From Stichopus chloronotus (lineage: Eukaryota; Echinodermata; Holothuroidea; Aspidochirotida; Stichopodidae): 64,000 nucleotides of DNA. The DNA lies in the NCBI GenBank assembly GCA_021234535.1, contig CM037846.1, forward strand, positions 18,865,814-18,929,813, written 5' to 3'. Positions 46,951 to 57,777 of the stretch are shown here, in pieces (positions within the stretch are counted from its first letter, which is position 1; each line of letters starts with the position of its first letter). The notes below the pieces were generated by a model. That model saw only the letters and a program-made list of their open reading frames with translations. It was not told the DNA's origin and ran no database searches. Both the position numbers and the translations under genes were made by a program.

Positions 46951-49860
46951 TTCGTTGGCACAGGATACTTGTATCAGGAAGGTGTTTCTAGCTGGAGATC
47001 CACCAAAAGCTTCCATTTATGCTTCAATTAGAATGACTTTTGAGTGGAAACAACATCCTGGTGTTGAAGTCCTTTCTACTATATCTTGGCAAACTCATTC
47101 ATACTGTAGCTAAGCTTAGTCCAGCAAAATGGATTATTTCTAACGTTGCTTCTACATCTAACTAGTTGCAGACAGTTGACTTAATGTTGTTCTGACATTT
47201 AAAATGACTGTTTATTGCCAAGGAACCTAATGATGCTGGCAATTAACCACTACTAATTATTTACGGAAATGAGCAAAAGAGAGATAAGACTTAACCTTAC
47301 CATCAGTTTTTTATTAGCACTCCTATTTGCTCACATGATCTGAGAGGCACACCCATATTGAGCAAAATACAGGGAACCAAACAAGCACATTTAAATTAAG
47401 GTAGAAACCCTCCAATGAATTTACAGGTTAGCTGACTAGCAATTTTAAAGGAAGGGACAAATTTTCAGATCTGCCATTTAAGATGTAGCAGACAACAGGT
47501 CCTCTTTGAAATTAGTTCCTAACACCTACTACACCTATTGAACCATAAAGTACAACACGCAGAAGAGATCACTGTCGGAAACTGGTAGGGTTCAAAGAAA
47601 ACATTTTCGAAGGATCTCCATCTAATAACACCTCCCAGGCTCCTTGCTTGTACATAAACCAAAAGCCTAAACTTTATTCCTGGAACATTGCCAGCACAAG
47701 TGGAGGGCCAAGAGAAAAGTGTAACATTGCCCCAACAATCCAATATGACTGAACACAAGTAATTTTGACAAAATTTTGTCATCAAATTTAGCAGAGGGTA
47801 CAAAATAAGGCTCAGATTACATCAGAGAGATCCTACAAGATCAGAGCTTCCAGAGCTCGCTTTAGGCCCATGGACGGTGTCCAAAGCAACATCATGGATC
47901 ATTATCTATTATCCTACTCACAGCCACTATTTCACCTTGGCATCTAAAGTGTTAGCACTTTTCAGACTAAGTACTGTATTACTGTACCTTTAATGAATTC
48001 TAGAGGAAGTTGTCTCACTACTGAAGGAATAGGGCTGGTGTTGAAAGGCACATGTACTGTATGGTGCCCCCCAAGAAAGGAAACCACATTTTCTGGAGAG
48101 AAAGTTTTTTCCCCTGCACAGAATAAGAACACGAACTATCCATGCAAATAAATATATTGATGACCATCCACACAAATTTACCAAATTTGCATCATCTTTG
48201 CATCTTCTAATTATGAAAAGTAGTAGTCCTATGCCTTCTGATGATAGACAATGATGATGATGACATTTTCTTGGCACACATCAGTGTAGAAAGGTACTGA
48301 TAATCTACAAACTCCTGAACTGAAGAAAAATATCCTCAGTGCAGTTTACAAACATTCATATCTGTTTCACTGAAGGTGATATTGTTCTGTCTTTTTTAAC
48401 CATCACCCAAAACGAAAGCAACTATCCCCAAGGTGTTCACCAAGTGCACACACTTTTGACTTAGTGTAGAAAGGACAGAAATGGTGGCATGCTTCATTAC
48501 TTCAATCTGGCAAACCTAAGCTTTCAAAAGTTACGATTCTGCATGCCAGGCAACATGCGCACTTGACAGACCTTTCAATGGGGACATCATGATATACTTA
48601 AGCCTCTAGGGCTGGAGTTATTTTTTAAAGCTTTTTGTACGGGCTAATGTGTAACTAGATTTTAGGGCCACTGTTGGTAGGCCGTAAAGTCGCAAAAACT
48701 ATAACAAATAACAAACCATTAAGGGCATACTTTAAAAATAGGCAAATGACAAAAGAATAGCAAAGTAAGTTTTCTGCAAATAACCACTGAAACACAGTTA
48801 AGGGCCACAAGGTGGCCTACAACTACAACAGCCTAGAGTTGAGTTTGCATTGGGACATATTTGTTGAACTGTGGGGAATTCATTGTGGGTTGCGGTGGTT
48901 ATGACTTGTCCTGGGCTGGAAAAATTGCATTGTACCATTTTGACAGCTCAGGTTGTGTGTGTTTGATTTAGTTGTTGATCAGCTGCCAGAGTAACTTCTG
49001 TTCCTAGGTGCATAACAAATTTGCAAAACAGTGAAAACAGGATGTTCGACATGTCTTGTATGGCACTTAGGCACCTCCCCTGCTTAAGCTCCACTCAAAA
49101 GTCAATGGTCATTCCCAGCATTCACATGTACACTTTAAGGTAGACTGTCCAGTTTTGCACACAGAAATCTTTGAAAACCTCACCATTACCCTTTTGCTCA
49201 GGCCTACAAATGCAGCTCAGATATGCTGAATAAACATGAAATATCATCATGCACAATTTGCCCATTTGTAGGGCTTTCTTTCCAAAAACATAGTTTTTAG
49301 TGATAAGACGTTGTAGCTGTAGAAACACTGTGTAAAATGCCATGGAGCATGACCACCTACAGCCGCTTGCTAAAATCTAATTAGCTAAGGTCTGACCTTA
49401 CAGTTGCAGTAAGGGTACCAATGGAATATGGCTAATTAAGTGTTCTCATCATATGAATGTGGTAGAAAAGCAATATCCTAACAATTTAAATATTAATAGT
49501 CTTCTTAGCAGTACATACAAGCACATAGCCCTTACTTTGGTACTATGTAAGGATTTCCAAAGGTTTTACATGTAAGTACACAGTAAATTGTATTTTTCAT
49601 AATCATTTTAAATTTAACCTTTCCATTCAAGAATCTTTGTTTCATTACCTGTCAAATGATTGACTGAAACTGAACGAAACTTCTTGGCCAAATTAGTCCC
49701 GAAATGGCGAGGACCATATGAAATTGAATCACACTTCACAGCTTTTACCAGTAAATTTTATTTTGAAGTCGAGTAAAAGAGGATTGCATATGCTATGCAA
49801 CTTAAATGGTACAAGTGAGCAATTTCCATTAATTGTTGTTTATAAGTTTCCTATCATACT
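46951..49860. other. Non-coding stretch, no gene recognised
   Basis: Open frames of up to 95 codons (47519-48277 on -) show no domain, and stop codons are frequent in all frames around them. No tandem repeats or transposon ends seen. Confidence 0.45.
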
Positions 49861-49865
49861 TGAAG

Positions 49866-50020
49866 TCAGGGTTTCTGCCAGGATTGCAAAAAAGGGGGGT
49901 AACCAAATGTTGCCGAAGGCAACATTTGAGATCAAAAGGCGATCGCACAATTCGTGTGGAGTCAAGGGGGTAAGGGGAAGGAGACCCTGGTGGGGGTCCA
50001 GGGGAAGCCCCCAGGAAACT
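49866..50020. mobile_element. MITE-like fragment with hairpin
   Basis: cagggtttctgccaggattg followed by a G-run, an 11 bp stem CAAATGTTGCC / GGCAACATTTG with a 3-base loop (49904-49928), and GC-rich inverted words (ggtgggggtccagggg, aagcccccagg). The last part resembles 21580-21640. Only one end is clear. Confidence 0.45.
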
Positions 50021-50669
50021 AGCAATTTTAGGCATTTAGAATGGCTTCTCTGAGGCTATATCTCAACCCCTACAATAGAAAAAGACTATTTTTGATTTAT
50101 TTGATTTAATACCAAAAAATTATTTGGAGGAATAATCTCCAAACTAACCCCAAAAAATTTACACCTAGCAAAAAATGGGAGACTATCTCCCCATAATTTC
50201 ATAAGGAGGGATATGCCCTTCTTTCACCCCTTAACAGAGACCCAGGAAGTGTTATATAATGTTATTATTTTTGTTAAAGTTATGTGAATGATAAATTTTA
50301 AATATCTTTGATCTGTATGACACAACGAAGAAACATTTGTTAAGTGTGTAAAGGTTGTTTCATGGTGTATTTGCCTTCTTGTTCTCATGCCTTAGGCGAT
50401 GCTTGCACTGTTTGATTTAGTTTGCTGTAAAATCTTCATTGTTTGTGAATTGTATTAATATGTTCTTTGACTTTGATACAGCACACTTTTTAGGGAGGGA
50501 AAGTGTAGAGTGCCTGCATTGTCCTACCAACAACCGCAGGCCGTTCAGTGTACAGTACATGTAATTATTTATGAACTTAAAACGGAATGATTACATACAC
50601 AGTTTAAACCAACAAAGAAAGAGGTTCCTTATACTTGTAGTTTCGTAGAGTTTGTGTTCTTATAACTTT

Positions 50670-50745
50670 ACAACCCTATCCCCTAACCCTGAATCATGAC
50701 ACCTAACCAGATCCCCTAACCCAATCCCCTAACCCTGTTTGCTAG
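50670..50745. repeat. Short interstitial CCCTAA-type repeats
   Basis: Four or five scattered CCCTAACCC words (TTAGGG on the other strand) within about 75 bp, interrupted by other bases. This resembles telomeric sequence, but the array is too broken and short to be a true telomere. Confidence 0.5.
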
Positions 50746-52074
50746 GCAATCCATTCATCATTCAGTCTATTTTAAGGGGGAAATCAGGGTTTGTTTTCAC
50801 TACAGTGGTACTACACTGGTATCATACAATGAGTTATAACTAACAAATACTAATACTATCAAGATTATCTCAAAACATGTGGACAATTTCGAGAAACGAG
50901 TCAAATTCGCAAAAAATTGGTGAAGAACTCCAAAAGTCTGTAAGATCCATATTCATTGAATCAAATATGAATATTCAATACTATCATCTTTTCAAGGTAT
51001 GAGGAGGTGAGGCATAACAATTTCATGCATAGCCTCTGTGTGCTGTATGTATCATCAACTATCACTAAATTCTTGTTTACTTAGCATTGCACAATGCACG
51101 AACAGCATGGGAACCGTAATCATTCCGTTATGTTTATTCATATAACGTCATCTCAGTCTTTCCCTGTGATTGGTCATCGTATAGAGGAGGCCGTCTTGTC
51201 TTGTACATGAACGTTTATTTTTTGTACCCGACAAATGTTATTGTTAAGATTTCTCATTCAACAGTAATTAACGCAATAATTACCACCTTTTCTTCTACCT
51301 TCAAACACCTCCCCAATGTCTCTATATTTCGGTGAACAACAAGTTTAGAAAGAAAAATCAACTTAAGGTGAATTTTCTAAGTCAAACCCTGATTTCCCCT
51401 TTAAGAGTGCTCACGAAACCCATTCAATTATGCAGGTAGGCCTAAGCCTGTTCCATTCCACTGAATATGTACAAACTACCACAGCCAGTGACAGTATCTG
51501 TTACTTCCGGGCACTGATTCTAAATTAGAGTCCTGTTATCTATTCACCTGACTTTGCGTTTGGCTGACACGGAATGATAAATCGGCCTGTGTGTGGTCCC
51601 CTTCAAGTTCAACATCGTAGTAGTTAGGCTAGTAGTACCTGGGCAAGGCCAGCTGAACAATTAGGCCTAGGCTAACTCAGTACTACATCACTAACCAGTA
51701 AACCAGTTAGGAATGGGATGTGGGCCTGGCAGCGCCATGACCGTAACGACGAGTCATAACTAAATCTTGACAGCATTTACAGCCTAGGATATACTTATCT
51801 CACCTAAACTTCGGTTTCGAGATCCGAAACTCTAAAGGCACGTCACTCAATCAGCACACTGGTTGGATTACATGAAATTTGACTTTCAGGAACAACAAGT
51901 TGTGTAATTAGTAAATTAGGTCTATGAATAGTACTGTAGGCTGTAGCAGATCGTCTACCCGTACAATTGGTCACTGACTTTGCGGGGTCAGGAAAGTGTA
52001 TGACTATGGGCGGCCATGTGTAAAAAAAACATCTATCAGGAGATGAGAGGAAGCAAGAATGCAACGTCTCTTGG
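50746..52074. other. Non-coding stretch with possible promoter-side sequences
   Basis: A CCAAT box on the - strand (at about 51170) and a strong - strand donor AG/GTGAGATAAG at 51804 lie upstream of the KLHL gene. They could belong to a non-coding first exon, but nothing confirms it. Confidence 0.3.
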
Positions 52075-52262
52075 GCAAAACAGTCGGGAAACTTTGTTAT
52101 TATAAACCTGAGTCTTAGTTCAGAGGGTAACATTAAACCCCGCAGCCCTTGCCAATGTTGCACTAAATGAGTTAATGTAGGCCCTATACTGTGAACACTG
52201 ATCCTGTAGCCAACATCGAGAGGGAGCAGGATCAGTGGTCCAACAAGTTAAATTTGTCTGTG
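52075..52262. mobile_element. 200 bp MITE family, decayed copy
   Basis: ggtaacattaaaccccgcag, cccttgccaatgttgc and tgtagccaacatcgag align with the interior of the copies at 27638 and 29399. The ends are mutated and the spacing is altered. Confidence 0.6.
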
Positions 52263-52389
52263 ACAGTAGTTTATTTCTACCAGCAGTGGAGGCGGAACAG
52301 GAGGTGAGGTGGAAACTAAGCCCCTCCAATAAAAAGTGAGGGGTTTAAGGTATGTTTACCTCACTCCCACAATATTTGCAAAGTGTTCC

Positions 52390-52390
<1 letters not shown>

Positions 52391-52459
<69 letters not shown>
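52391..52459. repeat. (GAAA)n microsatellite
   Basis: About 17 GAAA units with one GAA interruption. Confidence 0.95.
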
Positions 52460-52469
52460 GGATACGTTG

Positions 52470-53203
52470 TTCAAATTACTGTGCCGAGCATACAGGACTA
52501 ACTTGGCTATTTCAAATATAGGCCTATTACTTAGAACACGGAAACTGAGCATACCGCTTCCAGTCATCTTGATGGCTTTTAAAGCCTATAATTTCTTGTT
52601 AAACAGATGGCGCCGCTATAAGTCTTGTATTCGCCCCCCGCTACCATCCCCAATGTTTTTTTTTATTATTATGCGCGAGCAAGTCTGCTCCAAGGGTCAA
52701 TGATCACCGTTGCAAGATTTGGTGCAACAACAAACACCAATAAAATTACATTTAGTCAATAGGTAAATAAAATAAATGCAGAAGTTGTGAAGGCAAGACA
52801 ATCAAAAATAAGCAGGACCCTGAGCTCATGTTACCGTCTGAACCTTTTAAAAGAAACATAGAAAGAAAAATGCGTTACACAAACCAATGTACAAAAATAA
52901 ATTGACCAAGTTAATTTTCGGTTCTAGCATGAATACCACCTCGTATTAAATAACATTGTCAGTTATCTTTCTTGAGATTTATGTTAACAAACTTAAGATA
53001 CACCTTGAACAGTGCAGTGAAATAATCACACTATAATATTCCCCAATAGATCATCAGTTTATAACATATCAAGACGATGTGCATGCATACAATGCGTAGG
53101 TCGAGCTTTGACCAGCGATGGGAAATTATTTATGGTCCAACTATGTGTTAAAGTTTTCCATGGAATTTGAGGCGAAAAAAGAAATAACTGAATAGGAACC
53201 AGG
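52470..53203. other. Non-coding stretch, no gene recognised
   Basis: AT-rich with no repeated structure or coding pattern noticed. Confidence 0.45.
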
Positions 53204-53427
53204 GCAGGCCCGTATCCGGGGGGGGGGGGGGGTTCAGGGGGTTCGGACGAGGACTCCCCAACAAGATCTGGAGTTCCGCTCAGCCTATGATGGTTGGCCT
53301 ACATTAGCAACATATATGATGACTTTTAATTTTGTTAGTCCCTCCTTAGAGCTTTGTCGGGTAAAATGTTCCACTTATGGTAAATCGAACCCCCCCCCCC
53401 CACTGAAAAAGCGGCATACGGGCCTGC
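53204..53427. mobile_element. 224 bp MITE with GCAGGCCCGTAT ends
   Basis: GCAGGCCCGTAT (53204-53215) and ATACGGGCCTGC (53416-53427) are exact 12 bp inverted ends, flanked on both sides by AGG (a possible 3 bp target duplication). G- and C-runs stand near the ends. Non-coding. Confidence 0.7.
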
Positions 53428-53430
53428 AGG

Positions 53431-54470
53431 GGGTCCTTTCCCCACCAGTTGAGCATATTAATGATTGTATTATGTATGTGTATTTTAATCTGTGACCTCT
53501 GTATAGGCACCCTCTTTTTCTGAAAGAATCTGTTCATTTAAGATCCAAAATTAAAGACATGTAAAAAAAAATGTCATCGCACGCCATACTCCTTAGCTTG
53601 TTCTGTCAAGTTTTGTAAAGCGGTAAGTAGTATAGCGTGCACCGATCATACCAATTTTGTGGTGGGTGAATGCGGTGGGTAAGTGTGGTGGTAAATTAAA
53701 AATTGCGTAGCGCCCACATTTTTAATATGAGTGGTAATACAGTCAGTAACGTATTACCATAATATATATGGTAGTAAGAAAACAATATAGTTTACCAATA
53801 GGTGCATATATACAACAGAATATAATAGGACATTGTTTCCCATGTATATTGACAAGTATCTATATATCTATGAAAGTATAAATACAAACGATATAATAGG
53901 GTATAATTTACCATGGGTTTTTATATTGATTTGTGTAAGTATAAATGCATAGTATAAAATAGGGCATAATGTATCGATGTATATACGTATTTATTCAAGT
54001 ACGTAGAACATAATAGCAGAATTTAAAAGTGAGATTGGCATTTATGAAATGGGAAATGAGGTGCTACCGTTCCCTCTCATTTACTCTCATTTTGCTCTCA
54101 TTTTATCATTTTTATTAAACTTTCCCTCTCCTTTGCTTGCATTTTGTTCTCAATTTATCACTTTTTTGTTACATTTTCCTTCATTTGCTATCATTTTATT
54201 TTCATGTCGCTTATTTTTCTCGCTTGCTTTCATTCGGTTCTCATTTTCGGGCATTTATTCATATTTAAAACATTTCTCTCATTCTCCACTATACTCGTTC
54301 TCTTCTGATCCTCCTCTACGCATTCTTTCTCTCCTCTTGACCTCACCCCCCCCCCCTTTCCTCGTGTCATCATTCGCCTAACGCGTCATTCATGTGTATA
54401 TAACAAGATGTTCTGTTTTACGAATCGCATTCTGCTCTTTGTCTGAGAGAGAAATGACCATATTCCTATC
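53431..54470. other. Non-coding stretch, AT-rich then pyrimidine-rich
   Basis: 53750-53960 is rich in TATA words. 54050-54370 is a pyrimidine-rich tract with repeated ctctcattt-type words that keeps one + frame open for 110 codons (54049-54381); composition explains this frame. tgtatataaca at about 54393 could be a TATA box for the frame at 54471. Confidence 0.45.
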
Positions 54471-54976
54471 ATGGCATTTCGTCGTAGGGCTTGTAAAAAG
54501 GCTTTTTCCACTAATTTCAACCGTTGCCGACATGAATCCACGTGCATAGCCCGGATAGGCTTCTCACTGACAGCGAAAAAGGAGGTATGGAGAGTGAGAG
54601 TGACGTCTTACGTCGTGAAAATGATTCGCCCTCAGACAGCGGTGGAGAGGGCGATGACTCACGGGACAGTGAAAGAAGCAATGACGGTGATGGTGACGAT
54701 GAGTTGAGTGACAGTGGTGATTTCACTAGCGTCAGTGATAGTGATCTTGATGATGACGGTGATGACGATGATGACGAAAACGTGTATGACCCGGTAGAGA
54801 CTTGGATGCGTCTAACCAAATTCAATAATGCAATGTCAAAGATGTTACGTAAAGGACTAAAGCATAAAGAAGAGGGTGATGACGGTGACGATGAAAGGAT
54901 GGAGGAGGATGACAAGCCTCTGTACGATGCCTTGGAGACTTGGAAGGCTATGATTGAACTCAATGAAGCAAATTAA
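54471..54976 (+). pseudogene. Degenerate zinc-finger plus acidic protein, likely mobile gene remnant
   Basis: The ATG at 54471 starts MAFRRRACKKAFSTNFNRC, a C2H2-like finger with Cys8, Phe12, His21 and Cys25 in place, but Arg (CGT) where the first Cys should be. The frame then shifts: a second frame, open from before 54542 (first ATG 54587), encodes a very acidic Ser/Asp/Glu region. Two related segments follow, YDPVETWMRLTKFNNA and YDALETWKAMIELNEAN, ending at a TAA (54974-54976). A TATA-like word lies 75 bp upstream. The two frames read as one broken gene. Codon composition is clearly more GC-rich than the flanks. The family is not recognised. The downstream frame could also be translated alone as a 129-residue acidic protein. 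Confidence 0.45.
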
Positions 54977-54979
54977 GGC

Positions 54980-56519
54980 TGAATAATTAATCAGTTAAAT
55001 TGACTAAGTTTATGTGTAGTCGAAATTAAAAGTAAGTCTCCATTCTATACCTGAGTGGTTTGTTTTTTCGATAACCAAGTTGGTGGCCTGAAACGAACAT
55101 CACCCACACCAATGAAATTGATACAGATTTGGGCAGGAGAGAATATCATTGCAAGATATCGATGTAACATAACAGGTTAAAGGGCAACGGAGGACCAGAA
55201 GCTGGCATAAAATGTCTTAAGGATAGCGCCCTCCTCCGGCCACCCCCTACCCCTCAAAAGAAAACAAACAAACCTATTGAAACCACTTGAAGACCCAGTT
55301 ACAACTAAAATTGTCAATATTAATCTTGGGACAATATATATTGAGGACTGTGGACAGTGGACTAAGTGACCGACCACCCCCCCCCCCCGCCCCCTTCCCT
55401 CTAAGGCAGACTTTTCCCTTTGCAAACAACCTTTAGCATGAGAGACGCTGATCTTCCTTGTACTCGCCTACCAACTTGCCACCAACTTGGTATAGGAACA
55501 AGGATTTGGATGACCAGTTTTTACTACGACTTCGAACCAAGGAATAACATCAAGCCTCCAAAAAGTTAGTTGATTATTTGATGAAAGTGGCCACACTCCC
55601 TTGCAAGTTCGCCCCAAGTGAAAGTCGTGCCACCCCAAGTACCTTCCAGTTCGTTTCCTCGAAGTAACTGACATCAAACGCGGTTGCGATAGTTCTCAAG
55701 TACAATTTTCACTCATAGCAAAACGTTTTTTCGATAGCAAAAACTAATTACCGGTAAAATGAAGGCATGATTGGGGAAAATGTGGAAAATTTAAATAAGA
55801 ATACCATTTACAAAAAATGACAACGTTCAGACGATTTTGTGCTCAATTGCCCGTGCTAGTTAAAGACCAATTATTTGCTGTTTTTAAGATATTTGTTTTG
55901 AGTAATATTTAATCCAACTGACTTAAATATACTTGTCAATGTATATACCAATCAAGGAAAATCATTTTAATGGTAACATGGGACTATATCAGGTGAAATT
56001 CCGACACTTAACTAGTACACTCTTAATGTACTCTCCTGCATATATACGCACGCATGCAATCAACTATGCTAATGATCAATCATGTGTCGAGAAGAAGAAA
56101 AAAATGAGAAAACACATAAGACCAAAAACATTTTAACACTATCATTACTAACGAAACAACGTAAATTTGCATTTAGAGATTGGGGGTGGGGGAACACTTT
56201 TCTGCACTTGGGGGCGAACTGGTGGGTCTATTGGGGCGAACTGGTGAACATCGTGGGACGAACTGTTGGGGGCGGGGAGAGAACTTGCAAAATCGGGCGA
56301 AACAACCGGTTCCAGAATTTTGGAGGAGTTAAGAGAAGTATCAGGAATTCCCCCCCTTGAGATCCCTGATCGATAGGACCAAACCAAACAATTGTAAAGA
56401 GTCACAAATTTGCTTTATTTCCCTGCTGCTATGCATTTGAAATTAATTGCGGCCGAAAGAAACACAGAAACACTGCGATTTATTCTGATGAAATGTTTAG
56501 CCAACTCTAGCATCACGGC
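54980..56519. other. Non-coding stretch, no gene recognised
   Basis: A poly-C run at about 55376-55388 and a GT/GC-rich piece with repeated gggcgaactggtg words (56207-56290). No coding pattern seen. Confidence 0.45.
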
Positions 56520-56522
56520 TAA

Positions 56523-57774
56523 AGGCCTGTCCACACAGGATGCGTTGCGTTCCATTCCGGATACGACACCTTTTTTTTTTTTTTTTCCGCATCCTTCAGG
56601 ATACGGCAAAACGCATGCCTGCCTGTATAGCAGTTGAGCAGTTTTGTGAAAAAAATGTAAAACTTGATTTGATTTTATTCCTAAACACATCAGTTTGTCA
56701 CAATTTATCCGAATTTGTACAAAATTATTCAAAGTGGGCTTATCTCGATGGATTTCAGTCGGTGGCGTACCCAGGATTGCTCTCATGGAAGCGTAACGAC
56801 ATGCAGTATGTCGCGTGATCGCCGGCCTGGGGGAGGTGTCCTAGTGGAGGGGGTGTCCCCTTCCTCCTTTAAAGGCGTTTGAAAAATTAGGTATCCTTGC
56901 ATGCAATCTGGTGCCTCATTAGCTACCTTTTGAAGTAAAATTTGTGTTTAAAAGTTTGCGTATTTTTAGAAACAAAAACAAGTAGGCATCAGTGTGGGGA
57001 ATGGCCTAACGGCCTTCCCCTGTCACGCCACTGATTTCAGTGGATTGATTGGAATGAAGATTTTCTACAGCCAAAGTCTATCATTTTCAAGTTGAGTAGC
57101 CCAGTCGAGTGAAGTTTGTTTTGCCCAGATCGCTTGTGGAGGCGCGTGGAGCGCAACGATTAAGGAGAAGGGCTCGATCCCATAAGCCCCCGAAGCTATG
57201 CCACTGATTATATACACTACATTGTATATTTATATTTTCTGTATTTATTGTGCCGTGAAATGTCCCTGTGCAGCCATGTCTAGTGCCCAGACTTCCCCTG
57301 CCTACCGTCCCAACAATGAATACAACTGTTTTCCACTACCGAAGTCAATGATATCGCAAGGGTAGTGGGTACCCAAAGAATCATAGGCCTACGTACACAT
57401 TCCCAATGTTGTGAAAAAAGCCCAAAAAATGAGCTTTTCTACTTATTTAACAGGCTTTTCATTGTGATTTTAAGCTCAAACATAGTACCATTTTGCATCC
57501 ATATCCCGTTAAATTGCATTTCTTGAAAGAAAAACATGAAAGAAATCAAAGTTGACGCATGCTTCCGTACGACAACTCTGTTTCTGAACGCACAGGGACT
57601 TTGCCAAAATTTGACGCATCCGGAAGGATGCTTCAACTTTTTTTCGGCATCGATCGTGCCGCAAAGCAACGCATCCTGTGTGGACGGCTCCATTGATTTA
57701 CGTGCAAAGTGATAAAAGTGACGTGCCGTGTCGTATCCGGATCGGAACGCAACGCATCCTGTGTGGACAGGCCT
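56523..57774. mobile_element. PIF/Harbinger-like MITE, 46 bp inverted ends, TAA duplication
   Basis: The left end AGGCCTGTCCACACAGGATG continues as an inverted repeat of about 46 bp with the right end (57729-57774), with two mismatches. Both sides are flanked by TAA (56520-56522, 57775-57777), the 3 bp target duplication of PIF/Harbinger elements. Subterminal copies of GCATCCTGTGTGGAC lie near 57670. No transposase. A younger MITE is nested inside (56760-57033). Confidence 0.82.
56760..57033. mobile_element. hAT-like MITE nested in the PIF/Harbinger-like MITE
   Basis: Ends CGGTGGCGTACCC and the inverse side CACGCCACTG are imperfect inverted repeats. They are flanked by an exact 8 bp duplication, ATTTCAGT (56752-56759 and 57034-57041), the size made by hAT transposases. 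274 bp, non-coding. Confidence 0.8.
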
Positions 57775-57777
57775 TAA

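Noticed and set aside
52361..52567. Lys/Glu or Phe/Leu/Ser-rich frames over the GAAA run
   Set aside because: Simple-sequence artefact.
54517..54963. 148-codon Ser-rich frame on the - strand
   Set aside because: Shadow of the acidic + strand frame; Asp/Glu codons read as Ser/Leu on the other strand.
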